The translations under genes and the position numbers were made by a program. Source: Martensiomyces pterosporus (lineage: Eukaryota; Kickxellomycota; Kickxellomycetes; Kickxellales; Kickxellaceae). Taken from it: a DNA stretch of 62,685 bases. Positions 31,168-42,889 of the stretch are shown in pieces; positions within the stretch are counted from its first letter, which is position 1, and the number at the start of each line of letters is the position of its first letter. Below the pieces are notes generated by a model that saw only the letters and a list, made by a program, of their open reading frames with translations, ran no database searches and was not told where the DNA came from. Location: positions 1 to 62,685 of the forward strand of contig MU604025.1 in assembly GCA_025201845.1 (NCBI GenBank), in the 5' to 3' direction.

Positions 31168-32403
31168 TCACAGGTTCTTCATAAATTTGCCGATGCTGGC
31201 AATGGCTAGCTGGGAATCCTGAATGCCAAAGAGCTGGTGGAACACATGAGCCATGTCTTCGTAGCACTCGTAGATATAGCTGTCGTGTTGGTCTGGGTTT
31301 GCTGCAACGATGTTCTTGTGCAGCTGGGCAATGTCATCGACAAGGATCTCTTTTTCACCTGCCTGAGTGAGTGTAGGTGGAAACCCCTTGAAATCGCCGT
31401 TGACTGGCGACAACAAGGGGTGGGACATTTCGGCAAGCAGCTCACCCGAGTATTTCCTGCCAGGTGCGTAGAACAGGCGCGCAGCAGCCTCTGGGAAAGT
31501 AAGCTCGACAGCATACATCCAGTCATAATCAGCGTTCTTCTTAAGGCTCGGCCTCTCCTGCATGAGATCAGTCCACGGCGACAGCAGCACGAGACCTTGT
31601 ATATTCCTGGCACCAACATGCCGCAGCAACAGCGACAATGCAAGAGCAAGGTTCCCTCCAGCACTGTCGCCGGCGACCACAATGTTCTCAGGCTTGAACC
31701 CCTGGCTGACCAGGTAGCAGAATGAGATGTACGCGTCATGGAGCTGTGCTGGGAACGGATGCAGTGGTGCCAGGCGATAGTCGACAACAAAGGCGCGCCG
31801 GCTGGCGCTGTCTGAGATGTGGCCAACGAGCAGACGATGGGATGCAGGGGACCCCATGGTGTAGGCTCCGCCATGAAGGTAGAGGATTATGCGCTCGTCG
31901 GGACAAAGCGGAGCACAAAGGAACGCTTGTTCCTGGGCGGCGCCATGTTCCCTCAGGGATTCGAGTGCAGAATTTGACACGACAACCTCGTAAGGGATCT
32001 CACGCAGTCTCCCCGCTGCCGTCCTGTCCGCCTCCGTCAGGCTGACCAGCCCTGGCTCAGCAACACCAGCTCCTGCAAACAACTTGGTGTCGATTTCGAC
32101 GGCAGCGACGGGGATGCTGGATGAGCAGTAGATGCCGATTTCCTGCGGAAGCACCGCTTCCTCCAGGTCGAATTTCTTGCATGAGTCCGCTATCTGCTGG
32201 ATGTCAAGTTTGTTGATGTCCTCTTCGGCGAGACAGTCTGAAAAAACATATGCAAGCGCGCTGTAACTTATGTCGCGACGAACTTGATATGCAAGCGACC
32301 ATTTGGGGCAGCGCGGACCCTTGAGATAGTACTTTATGGCAGACTTGGCAGCGGCGGCGGCTAAATAAGCCTTAAAGCACAAGCTGGTCACATTGGTATA
32401 CAT
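31168..32403 (-). CDS. Alpha/beta hydrolase, hormone-sensitive-lipase-type esterase
   Basis: 411 residues from the first ATG. It has the HSL oxyanion motif HGGAYTMG (about 177-184), the nucleophile elbow GDSAGGN (Ser at about 247), PPTLTQAGEKEILVDD near the acid residue and a His in DMAHVFHQL. The N-terminal hydrophobic helix with KYYLKGPRCPKW suggests membrane attachment. The fold family is clear; substrate (sterol ester, acylglycerol or xenobiotic ester) is not. A TTG-initiated upstream extension of 16 codons was not used. Confidence 0.88.
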   Translation of the reverse strand: MYTNVTSLCFKAYLAAAAAKSAIKYYLKGPRCPKWSLAYQVRRDISYSALAYVFSDCLAEEDINKLDIQQIADSCKKFDLEEAVLPQEIGIYCSSSIPVAAVEIDTKLFAGAGVAEPGLVSLTEADRTAAGRLREIPYEVVVSNSALESLREHGAAQEQAFLCAPLCPDERIILYLHGGAYTMGSPASHRLLVGHISDSASRRAFVVDYRLAPLHPFPAQLHDAYISFCYLVSQGFKPENIVVAGDSAGGNLALALSLLLRHVGARNIQGLVLLSPWTDLMQERPSLKKNADYDWMYAVELTFPEAAARLFYAPGRKYSGELLAEMSHPLLSPVNGDFKGFPPTLTQAGEKEILVDDIAQLHKNIVAANPDQHDSYIYECYEDMAHVFHQLFGIQDSQLAIASIGKFMKNL

Positions 32404-34154
32404 TTTGCATATATGCTCAGAGTGCCGCTGTGCTAGTAGGATTCCAGACAAGAAGCAAAATTGAGAAATAGAAAGGGGTTGGCCACAGGCTGGTTGGTAG
32501 TGTGCGCAAGCTAGAGCGGTGCTGTCATCTGCAGAAAGGCTGTTTCACATCCTTGAGGGCGGAGCAGATGGGGCCATTATATGGCAGAAATCTGCTGCCT
32601 TCCTCCCCACTCCGCTCCAGGAACGCCCAGGCAAGGATGTCATCACCCACCACCCCTTCCCTCTTCCACGCTCATTGTTCATTCCCAAACGGAAAAGACG
32701 CCGTATCTTCACCTGACTGCGCCCTTCGCATCTTCGCTTCTGCAGTACTCACGCACGCAAACCCTTTGGGAATGCTACCTATGCGTTCATCTCTGTTTAC
32801 CGACGTGCAAAGAGAGCCGTCATCACCCCCCCCCCAATTTATCTGCCAAGTGCGCTGTTGGTTTTTATCACATTTCAAAATTACATGCCCTGGGCCACTC
32901 GACGTCTGTGTGTGCAGGCATGTTCATGCAGTGCACAGTCACTACATACCAGCAATAAGCACGGCTCAGGCTCGGTGCCTTCTACCCCCTCTACAGCAAT
33001 TCACGCTAGCGAGTAAACCACCACCGACGCATTTAGAATATTCCAGCTGGATGCAGCGAGGGGACAAAATAGTAGCCCTTATTCACACCATCTAGCGGCC
33101 ATGCATGTACTCTAACGAGCACGACAGCAGAAACCGCGGAGCTACCTCGGTGAAACAAGCGCATCCCCTCTCTGCATGCCGCATCTTGAATAGTCCCACC
33201 AGGTGTCCACATGTCGGCAGCTCTGCCCCTTATTGTGCTGCTTAGTGTGCTGCGGAGGCGCAAATGTGCGGATCTGCACAGCGCCCTGGGATCCCCTGGA
33301 ATGCCAAGCCAGTGCAAACGATGCAATCGCATGTCTACACTCAAAAACGTCACAATGACAAACATATCCACTAGAAAAAACGAATTATTGGTTCCCAAGT
33401 ATTTGCCGAAGCAGAGAGGGAGTGTGGACCAGTGCGCCTCGTGTTGAGTGAAGCGCTTTCTCCTGTTGTATTCAGAACAGGTGACATATGTGCGACTACC
33501 ATTCTTGATCTAGGCTATAAAGCCGAGCTGTTGTTGTGATTCTACGCATTGAGCTTGGAGGGTGTCGTAGCTTGCAGAATCTCGGTAAACTCTCCAATGA
33601 TGGCAATCGCGATGTGGGCAACTCAAATCCAGCGCCATTAAGAAGATCAAACGCAGAATTGGTGGTGAGGCTCGGCTGCTGGATGTCGCATGGAATGGGG
33701 AGCTGTGGCTCTGTAGGAGATCTGCCGCGGCAATCCAGCTGCCAGTGCCGCTCTATCCACGGCTGTCAGCTTGGCACGACCTGGTTCTGCGATAGCATGC
33801 ATATCGAGCTTGCCAGTTGTTCCCTCGGCTATAAAAAGCATTGCAGAGCCTTGGAGATTTTAAAGTGAGACAACAGTACCCGTATGGCCACTACATAGAC
33901 CAGACCAGAGCAGCCTCATTGGGTGGTGAGTACGCTGTGATCGAGGATTCCGCCACAGTGCTCTAGGCATAATGAGTGTGACGGCCGATCTTTTGCTCTA
34001 TATCCTGTCAAGCATGCGGCCTGGCCTTGGCCGGCATTGCCAGCAGCCACAGAAGAGATGAAGGTGTATAGTAAGGGGGGCCGTGGGGTTTTGAAGTATG
34101 TAAAAGAGGGGCCAAGCAAAAAAAAAAAGAAGAGCTGCAGAGAACACATGGACC
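32404..34154. other. 1.75-kb gap with no identifiable protein gene
   Basis: Every frame here is short or compositionally random. Two TATA-like sequences occur on the plus strand with nothing obvious downstream: GGCTATAAAGCC at about 33513-33524, itself a small inverted repeat, and GGCTATAAAAAGC at about 33829-33841. A C-run (CACCCCCCCCCCAATT) lies near 32825-32840. It could hold a non-coding transcript or nothing. Confidence 0.4.
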
Positions 34155-35138
34155 TCAATGACGCCGCGCCTTAGCCGCGAGCACGACGGGGTCCTCCTCT
34201 GGTTTCGAAAAGTCCTGGAGCGACCCACCGGGCTTGGCAAAGATCCACTTTGTGATCTTGTCGGTTGCCTCGTTCGGGTCCTTCGGGATGTCCTTGAGCA
34301 TCAGCTGGGGGTGGTAGAACCCGTCGATCTCGAGCTGGAAGAACCGCGGCACAAACCTTTCCTTCGCCGCCTCGCGCGTCTTGACATCCTGGCGCTGCTG
34401 CTCCTCGATTTCGTTCTTATGCGTCGTGGCCGCATCCAAGTCGCTCTCCACGATGGCCTTCGTCACATGCTTCCACAGGTTGCGCGACTCGTTCGCCTCC
34501 TGCTCCGCCGCACAAGCGACGATCTGCGGCACAACCTGCTCCTTCGCCGAGTCAAACAGCACCGTGGGCTCGGTCTTCCTGACTCTGTCAGCAATGTATA
34601 TTTTCGTCTGCCAGTTGCCCGTGATATCATAGAGGACCTCCTTTGTTGAGATGCGCTTAATTTTGCCTGCGATCTGGTTATACGTGCCCCAGATCAGGCC
34701 CTTGGTTTTGAACTCCACCTCGAACATCAGATCGGACTGCTTGCACGTGACGGTGCAGGTTTCGCCGAGCTCCAGGACCATTTTGCCGAAGAGAATGCCG
34801 CGTGCGTACATGTTCGGGTAGGTGACCTCGTAGATCTCGCCCCAGTTGTCCATGTGGATCTTGGCGTAGCCCTCGAGGATCATGCCGACGCTGTTGCCAA
34901 AGAACCGGCTCTTTGGCCGCAGGTCGCCTTCGATGCACACGTGGTGCTCGGGGCTGTTGTAGAACATGGCTGTAATCGGCGGGTGGTGGGATACCTGCTC
35001 GGCAAGGAAGAATGCATTCGTGCCGTCCGAAAACTCGTACTTTGAGCGGAAAAACTCGCCAAGAACGGGGTTGTAAGGCTTCTTGACGCCCTATGTGGGT
35101 CAGGGGGTTGAATTGCAGCTCGCAGGACAGAGTGTTAG

Positions 35139-35175
<37 letters not shown>

Positions 35176-36147
35176 ACTTAGTGCTTGGTGAGCGAATGCA
35201 GCTCCTCAGCGATGCCGTTGCCTCTCTTTCCCCGTTCACACGCGGAGAGAGGTGGATGTGGAGGTGTCCGTCTGCGTGTGATGCGCTGCACGGTGCCCCT
35301 CCGCATCCTTTCTCAGCTCATTGTTTGCCGCTTGCGTGTGCACATTGAGCAGCCACAGGGGGCGAGATGAACAAGCGGCATGTGAACACCTGAGCCAGAG
35401 ATGCTGTGCTTACCTTTGGGTGGATATGCCATCCAGACATGTAGTATTTTACAACACCAACGAAGCGCTGCACCGGATCCTCGCACTTGCTCGCACTACA
35501 TTTAAGCATCCGCAGCAGCGAAAAGACAGAGCAGCGCAGGCTGTTCTCGTTACAAGTCGAGCGCAATAAAGACACGCGCTTGGCACATACAAGGCACACG
35601 CAGGCATAGAGCAGGCAAAAAGAAGGTTCTTTTTTTGGGGAGGGGTTCTTCCGCTGCGTGAGCCCACCACGTGGTAGAAGCGAGACGCAAGAAGTGAATC
35701 AGCTGCGTATCTTGGAGATGCGCAAAAATGGCCATGGCACAAACAAGGCACACAAAAAAAACCTTTTTCCATAGTCCGCGCCCGCCACGCACGTAAACAC
35801 GGCATGCGGTTCATCAAAGCAAGCACATATAGCCCAGAGGCCCACAGCCCAGCACCCCCAAGGAGTCAGCCTCCACAGGGAGAGCGCAGGAGCAAGGCAA
35901 ATGCCGCCCCCGCCAAAGAAACTGGCAGATTCAGGTCGGAATGACAGTACCTAATGAGGAAATCGGGGTGGGCCATAAAGTCCGTCACCCGCTCAGTGAA
36001 GCTGCGGGGCTCGAGGACAAAGGTTGGGAAGGTAATGCGCGACAGGTCCATGTCCTTGCGCAATTGGCTAATCATGCTGAGGATGATGCTGCGGGGCTCC
36101 TCATCGAGCTCCTCCTCGACAACACAGGACTCGTCCGGCCTGCTCAT
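34155..36147 (-). CDS. OSH6: Oxysterol-binding-protein-related lipid transfer protein, Osh6/Osh7-like
   Basis: Three exons: 35951-36147, 35414-35495 and 34155-35090, 404 residues. Junctions are phase 2 (ATTAG|GTACTG to AAATGTAG) and phase 0 (CCAAAG|GTAAGC to CACATAG). The ORD signature EQVSHHPPITA spans the start of the third exon, with KKPYNPVLGEFFR ahead of it, LRPKSRFFGNS, and YPNMYARGILFGKMVLELG. The N-terminus (SRITFPTFVLEPRSFTERVTDFMAHPD) and the lack of PH or ankyrin domains match the Osh6/Osh7 group, which exchanges phosphatidylserine for PI4P between ER and plasma membrane. Introns are 455 and 323 bp; the second carries a (GT)n microsatellite. Confidence 0.9.
35140..35173. repeat. 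(GT)16 dinucleotide microsatellite in the OSH6-like intron
   Basis: Uninterrupted GT repeat on the plus strand, so (AC)n in the transcript, inside intron 2 of the Osh6-like gene. Confidence 0.97.
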
Positions 36148-36678
36148 TCTCGCAAGGGCAACAGGAAAACGGCCAAGGCTTTAGTACAGAAGGAAAAGGT
36201 GTAGTCCTCTGGTAGGAGGCAAAGCGTGAAATGAGACTAAAAAGAAAAAAAGAAAAAAGGAAATTGAGCTGAGGTAGAAAAAGAAGCAAACAGCCAGAGT
36301 CGAGGAGGCGGCTGGAGCAGAGCGGGGCAGTAGGCGGGCAGTAGTAGGGCAGTGGGCTGCTGGACGAAGGCTCGGTTGAGGGGCGCTGCCGCCAGCCGCT
36401 GGACAGCATGAGGCGTAGCCACGGCTGGGTTCCCTTGTATCACCCGCACCTGGACATCGACGTCACTGCCCGCCCATGCGCTGCCCGCGCCTTGTTTCAC
36501 TCGTGGGGCCCAGATCGCGCCGTCGCTGCTTCCAAGAAGCACGCAGCATCTGCAGCCTGCTGCAAATCCCACACGCTCCATGCGCACGGGACGGAGCGAA
36601 TCCCCCGCTGCGAGGCTGAGCGATGAATCCCAAGTCAATTTAACAAAAGAAAAGCGCGCTACAGAGTCAAGGTGTTTT
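36148..36678. other. Intergenic, XPO7 3' end to OSH6-like start
   Basis: No gene. It contains an A-rich AAAAAGAAAAAAAGAAAAAAGG tract at about 36239-36260 and a C/G-mixed block, consistent with promoter sequence. Confidence 0.4.
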
Positions 36679-39600
36679 CTATTCAGCCATTGCCGCCTCG
36701 CCGTTGTCCTGGTTGCCGCCGTCCGCGCCAGCACCAGCCGCACCCCCGTCGTCCGACAGGATCTGCACGGGCGCGCCGAGCGTCTGGTCCGTGGGCACCA
36801 TCAGAATCAGGTTCTTCGACGTCACTTCTCTGCGGTACTGCGTCAATGCCTGCGTAAATGCGTCCCTGTTCGCCGCCGACAGGGTAAAGTCGGTCGACGA
36901 CAGCAGCTCCTTGAGGGCCTTGATCAGATCCGCTCTCCTCTCGGCCGGCTGGTACTGCACGACCTGGCTGGTGTACTGGAGGGCAAAGTCGGTCTGCAGG
37001 ACGATGAGGCAGAAGAGCGGCCTTGAGAACGACCAGTCGTTGGACCGGTCCTCAAACAGGACGATGTTGAGCATGGCCTTGAGCAGGTACTGGTTGATGT
37101 CCGCACGCCCATGCACCATCTTCACCAGGCTGGAGATGGCCGAGTGCGGCGACCCCTGGCTGGCCCCATTGGGGGTCCCCGCGGCGCCCTCGATGGCAGC
37201 CGTGAACACACCGTCGATCACGCCGCATGCAGCCGACGACACCGCAACCTCGGCGTGATCGAATGCCTCGACGCACAGCCGCATGACCTGCTCGTACGCC
37301 GTGGCATCCAGCTGCACCAGGTCAATGTTGCTCTTTGCCAGCAGCACCTCGAGCATCGACAGGGTGGCCTTGCCGAGCTTGGGGTAGGCAATCACGTCGT
37401 TGACTGGGAACTGCTTCAGAAGCTCCAGCGCCACGCTGTACGCGTTCTCCAGCGCCACGTCGCCATACAGCGGCATGACGCCGATGGCCACGTACTTGCC
37501 CGAGATCAGGCGGGTCAGGATGTTGAAGCACACGGCCACGCCCTTGTAGCGGTCCTTGTAGACGTCCCTCACTGCCTGGCTCCCCTTGAGCACCTGGCTG
37601 CCGTACTCCCACATTGCCTTGCTGGCCTCGCGGAAGATGAGGATGCCGTTGGCTGACGACACGTCAAAGTTCAGCCGCTGCGTGCGGTTGTACACAAACT
37701 CGGCCATGAACTTGAGCGCGGCAATCTGCGTCTGCGCATCTCCGCTGCGCCGCACGCTGCGGTGGATCAGCTGGATGCGCGAGGGGCACAGCCACTTGAA
37801 GAACATCGAGTAGGCGCTCTTCGACGACACAGCGGTCAGAAACCCGCGCAGATCCCTCAGAATGCGAATGAGCCCCGGGCGCACCGAGTCCTGCGCAAAC
37901 TGCGCGTCGGACATGGCAAGCAGCCCGTCAATCATGCGGGTCCACGGCTGCACGAACTGGGCGAACTGGGCGTTTGTCGTGTCGCCGGCAAACAGGATCC
38001 GGGCCAGGGCGGAGTAGTACTGCGACCTCTGCTTGAAGTCGTCAATGCTGCTGAGGAACTGGAACTGGTCGTTGCTGTGGTTCGCCAGGAGCATCTTGAT
38101 CGTGTCCAGCTTGGCCACCTGCCGCACGCTGACGTAGCCCACCGAAAGGTCGTGGAAGAGCTGCAGCGACCTCTGGATGACGGGTGACTGCGACTGCCAC
38201 GTCTTAAAGTTGAACAGCACCTTCTGCAGGATCAGCTCCAGCACGCTGGTGCTGTCGTTGAGCCCGACGTACTCCGACAGCTTTGAGAATATGGCAGTCA
38301 CCTTGTACCCCTGCTCGCCGATGTACGCGGACCGGAAGCAGTAGTACATCTGGATAAAGGCCAGCTCGAGCGCCTCGCACACAGGCGCCGCAATGCTGCT
38401 CTGGATCCTCTGCTGCACCAGGCGGTCGAGCTCCAGCCCGGTGGCAAACAGCTCGGCATCGGTGCGGTCGTCGTCAGGCAGCGACTTGTACGGCTGGCGG
38501 CCGCCAATCGACAGCGCCACGGCATACACGGCCCACGCCAGCTGGCTCTCCATCGTAGCAATCAGCTCCTCGTTGCCCTGGCCCGAGTTGAGCAGCGCCT
38601 GGTACTTTCCAGCCATCTCGCGCAGCAGGTCGGTTATGACTGGCGCACACGTGGCGTACGAGGAGCGCGCAATGTTGGTCACCAGGGTCATGTTCTCGAC
38701 GAGCGCATCCGTGTTGTCCAGCGGATTGTCGGCCAGCGACTCGCCTGTGGAGATCCGCTCCGTAACCAGCACCATCGCGTGCAGGTAGCCCTTGATCACC
38801 TGCGGCAGCGTCTGCGCAATCACGTCGCCCGCAATCTCGTTCTTGCTGTTGTCCTGCGAGTCGTGCGTGGCTGCCACCTTGGCCCAGAAGGTCAGCAGGG
38901 GCGCCACGCTGTTGGCCGACCACTCCCACAGCGTCAGCCCCGTCATCGTAAACGCCGCCGCCGCAGTCAGGAGCTCTCTGTAGACGGGCGTCTCTTCGAT
39001 CTCCACCAGCGTGTGGATGCAGCGGAACCTCGCCAGAAGGCGGCACAGGTGGTGGTAGTTGTCCACGTCGTCCAGCCCAATGGCGTTGGTCAGAATCTCG
39101 GCAATTCCGGCGGACATGCGCTTGACAAACGCGACGCGCACAGTTTCCATGTAGAACGACCGCCGGATCGACGCAATCATCACCAGCACCTCGATGAACT
39201 GGCTGCTGACTGGCGGGTCGCAGTGCTTGTATCCATCGAAGTACGGGTCGAGGAAGTCGTCCACCTGCACCAGGTCCTTCCACGACGACGGGATCTGGAT
39301 AGCCACGGCGTCATCCGACGCGTCATCGGGCGCCAGGCCGATGAAGTCAAAGGCCAGGCAATCTCTCTGCAGCAGGAGCGCGTTCGACAGAACCATTCTC
39401 TTCTCCGCTGTGCTCTCCGTAGCCAGCTGGGCGATGGCCTGGCGCATGGCATCGAGGGAGTGCTCGAATATGCTCTTCAGCTGCTTGTCGCGGAATGTGA
39501 CAATGACCCGGCGCTGCCTGGAGATGTATTTGGGCGGCAGCTCCCTGTTGAACTCCTCGACGAACGCTCTCACCATCTGGAGAGACAGGATCTTGTGCTT

Positions 39601-40603
39601 GTCCGAGGTCTTGCCCATTTCCAGGATGGTGTCGATCACGTCCTTGGAGTCAGGCAGGTCGAACCATGTGAACATGACCACCAGCGCGAGGGTGCGCGTG
39701 GCGTCGTCGATGAGAAAGGTGGGCATGTCGGCGAACTTGTCTCTGACCGCACTGAACAGGCTGTTGCCTACAACAACAGCAGCAAAAAAGAGCCCCGGGT
39801 GCCAGTTGCATTGCTGAAATATGCGTGAGTGGTTTGGCTGTGCGGGCGGATATTTTGGCTCAAGCAAATAGTGTCGATGACGAGCAATGAGAGACGCCGT
39901 CCACAATGGGGGCATGGGAGGGCTGGCTGCTTTGAATTGGCCAGTTCCGCATTCCTCCTCGCCCACCTGGTGGTGGCGGCTGCTGCTGCTGCTGCTGCTA
40001 CTGAAGAGCATGCTGGATGCAGGTCAGGTGTTTCAGTTTCCTGTCTATTCCCGGCGCACACGTGCATGGCGGAGAGGGATGTGCGCCCTCGCACCACAGC
40101 AAGAAAGAGTGAAAAGAAGTTGTTTGCTTACTGCGTGCACACGCACATGCACACACACACACACACACACGTACACACGCACACGCACACAAGACTGCAC
40201 TGCCAGCCGCAGAGAGGAAGGAGTACTTACGGAGATCAGTCTTTTGGGCATTGGGAATGACGTTCAGGTGGTTGAGAACCAGGATTCTTAGTCTGCGGAC
40301 AACGTAGGTGATCGAAAACACCCTGTTCGACTGGTGCAGGAACCACACCATCGAGTTCGCCGCATCGGCAGGGCCCTTGATGGAGGGAAACACCTGGAGC
40401 ACTCGCTCCTGCCCCGAGCTGAACCCATGCGACCCGGATATCTCGGCCAGGGACTCGGCGAACGTTGGAAAGAAATAGCGAAGGCGGCGCTCGGCCTCCT
40501 CGCGCGCCTCGGCAGCGGGCGAGCTCAGCGCTTGCTCGCACCACGCATCCAGCTGCTCGAGCGTCGGCTGCTGCTGGTCGCTGCTGTCTGCAAACAGATT
40601 CAT
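36679..40603 (-). CDS. XPO7: Exportin-7/RanBP16-like nuclear transport receptor
   Basis: Two exons, 40231-40603 and 36679-39767, phase 1 (CTCC|GTAAGT ... GTTGTAG), 1,153 residues, close to animal exportin-7. The junction reads TDLRNSLFSAV. Diagnostic stretches include LAFDFIGLAPDDASDD--AIQIPSSW, DDVDNYHHLCRLLARF, VGLNDSTSVLELIL, LFHDLSVGYVSVR, HNRTQRL-type FNRTQRLNFDVSSANGILIFREASK and the C-terminal NIVLFEDRSNDWSFSRPLFCLIVL. It is an importin-beta-fold, Ran-dependent receptor for folded cargoes. The 463-bp intron contains a CA repeat. Fungal exportin-7 orthologues are absent from common yeasts. Confidence 0.94.
40150..40190. repeat. (CA)n microsatellite in XPO7 intron
   Basis: (CA)10 followed by an imperfect CACACG stretch, inside the XPO7 intron about 40 bases from the donor; (UG)n in the transcript. 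Confidence 0.95.
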
Positions 40604-41513
40604 TCTTGGCTGGCTGTAGAATTTGCGCTGCTTCTTGCTTCGCCTTGGTGGTGGTGTGCAGCAAATTAGTCTGGGCCCAATGTAAGTGTACGCCGAGGAT
40701 AAGAAATATGGAGTGTGGACACCGAACGAGCTAAGCGCAATAGAAGTATACCGAGGAGAGGAGGTTTGGCCAGAAAAGAACAAGCAAACGCAAAAAGTCT
40801 GGGTTGCGCAGTAGGGGCGAAATAGAAGCACCAAAGTCTCAGGTGGCACTCGAGCAGGGCTGAGCAGGACATGGGGGGGGAGCGAATACGTCAACAAAAC
40901 GGGCAGCGCACACTGCACAATCAAGCAAGCCGCGCCAAATTCGATTAAACCCGCCCAGGGAAGGAGATCGCAGCATCTTTTCACTCGCCTCTGCATTTGT
41001 CGAAGTTTCCTTACAGCACAGGAGGCGCTCCAAGGGACAATGCCGCCGCGAAGAAGAGGCATATGCACAGGCGAGCAGAAACAAGGCTAAACGCACCTGG
41101 CTCCACGTACATGACAAAAAGGACTGCTCTGCTGACTCGTGCATTCTGCGCCTGGGTCTTGTTTTTTTATATATACTCCAGATCATCGTGTGTGGTGATC
41201 CAGGCGCAGAATGCATTTTTTCACCGCTACGCCAAAGAAGCATGCCGCCCCCGCTGGCTGGGCAGCCCTGTGTGGGGGTAGGGGGAAAACAGCAGACAAC
41301 CAGCGATCTCGCCAGAGGCGATAATCCTGGTTTTGGCACCGGCCAGGCTGGCTGGCTCCTTTTCTCCTCCACTCTTGTACTTTTACGCGCCTGTTTTTAC
41401 GCCTTCATATTTGCTTTTCTATTCTCCCTTACACTTATTCCGTCTCCCGAGCAAGCTGCCACCCAATTTCGCCCCCACTCCTCACGCCTCTCTTGAGCGA
41501 CACAGCAGAAAGC
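40604..41513. promoter_or_regulatory. Divergent promoter region, XPO7 / orphan gene
   Basis: 910-bp interval between head-to-head genes. It contains a perfect 16-bp inverted repeat around a T-rich TATATATA spacer (listed separately) and a pyrimidine-rich tract at about 41390-41450 before the orphan gene. No protein-like frame. Confidence 0.5.
41140..41215. repeat. Perfect 16-bp inverted repeat with 44-bp AT-rich spacer
   Basis: Left arm TGCATTCTGCGCCTGG at 41140-41155, right arm CCAGGCGCAGAATGCA at 41200-41215, exact complements. The spacer has a T-run and TATATATA. Confidence 0.95.
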
Positions 41514-42593
41514 ATGCCTGAAGAGGAGCAGCACATTCGGCGGACAACCCGGGTCATTCGTCGCCTCTACTACCGCGAGAAGCAGTGGCTCGGGTCGCGC
41601 ACGCCCGACCAGCTTGCTCTCCTGACGCAGCAAGGCGAGCTGATGCTGAGCGAGCAGCTGCACTACGGCGAAATCGCCTTCGTCCTGCTGGGCCTCAAGC
41701 CGTGCGCGCTCCTGGACTACGCAGGCGACCGTGAGCAATTGAACGACTACATCGCCACGGCCATCCAGCCAACGCTGCGCGAGCTCAATGAGCTCGGACA
41801 TGCAACGAAGGACGCAGCAGGCAGAGTGGCATGTTCGTTCAGTGATTCGAGCGGCGGGCTGTACCCACGGCCGTTCCGCCTGGTGTGCGAGAGGATTAAT
41901 GGCGAGCTGGCAAGCCCGGAGGTGCCCAGTTGGACTGGAGCGTATGTCCTGTATGACGATATGTGGGATGAGTCGAGGAAGTGGGTCAGGGAGAACCTGC
42001 TCGACGAGAGCAAGCACCATGTGTCGGAGGATGAGCTGAAGAGGGGGCTGGACTACCCGGGATCGCTCCCGACGTCGGTCCAGGACATGCATTCGATTGT
42101 GCCGGTGTCGTATCTTGGAAGGATGAAGTAAGTAGCACTGGTGGATTTGCATCTCAGCAGTTGCGTGTGCTGCTGCTGCTGCGGCTTGCTAAAGCATGCA
42201 ATGTAGCGAGAGGACGAAGCAGCTTGGCGTCCTTGGGCTGCCCTAAACTCCAAGGGCACATTGGATTGCTAAGCACTCCGCTCCCCACATTGCCGCCCCA
42301 AATGTTGACGTGTGAACATGCATCGTACACATAATCACCATACATCTCTTATCTCCCGCCATCACACTTAATTAAAAACCACATATGCTACAGCATTGCA
42401 CCAGTCGTGTAGGAACGAGAGTGGCGAGTGGATGTGCGACCGGTGGGAGACGCTGACATCATTCATAGTGCTCCAGCACGAATTGCCGCAGGCCGCACAC
42501 CACCGCATGCGCTACCAGGCCATCAGGATGTTTGACATTGAGATGCAAGTCCACATGGACACCTCGCTGGTCGACGAGTTCCCCATGCAATAA
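41514..42593 (+). CDS. Orphan protein, no family recognised
   Basis: Exons 41514-42127 and 42413-42593, phase 2 (ATGAA|GTAAGT ... TCGTGTAG), 264 residues. The junction reads YLGRMKNESGEWMCDRWETL. The protein is soluble, with no signal peptide or membrane segment. It has an Arg-rich start (RRTTRVIRRLYYREKQW), a helical middle, then alternating acidic and aromatic stretches (YVLYDDMWDESRKWVRENLLDES) and a C-terminal HHRMRYQAIRMFDIEMQVHMD. Codon bias and a good splice pair argue it is real. An acceptor 18 bases earlier (TGCTACAG) is out of phase. I do not recognise a domain. Confidence 0.7.
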
Positions 42594-42889
42594 ACTGCTT
42601 GATACCGCAGGGAATGTCGCCTCCTTCTGCAATCGTTTGCTCTCTCTAGACGAAACACCCACCCATCTTGCCTGCTACACCGAATTGCACGCCCGATTTC
42701 CCCCTGCTTTTGCTTGTTTTCTGTCTGCGCCATAGCTCTCTTTCATTTTCCTTTTTCACAAGCCAAATTGTAGAGTATGAAAAACGTACCGCCTCTGAAG
42801 CGCCAAAAGCGACACATGCTGGATCGACGCCAGGCGGAAAGCAAGGCAAATGTGCGCATGGGCAAGCTGGGCACGCCAACAAGCCGCGC

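Noticed and set aside
32502..33095. 197-codon plus-strand ORF in the 32-34 kb gap
   Set aside because: No domain, codon use unlike the neighbours, crosses a homopolymer C-run.
38779..39828. 349-codon plus-strand ORF opposite XPO7
   Set aside because: Shadow frame of XPO7; Arg/His/Gln-rich with no domain.
42385..42400. Acceptor TGCTACAG at 42392 for the orphan gene
   Set aside because: Wrong phase with the GTAAGT donor at 42128; the TCGTGTAG acceptor at 42412 keeps the frame open.
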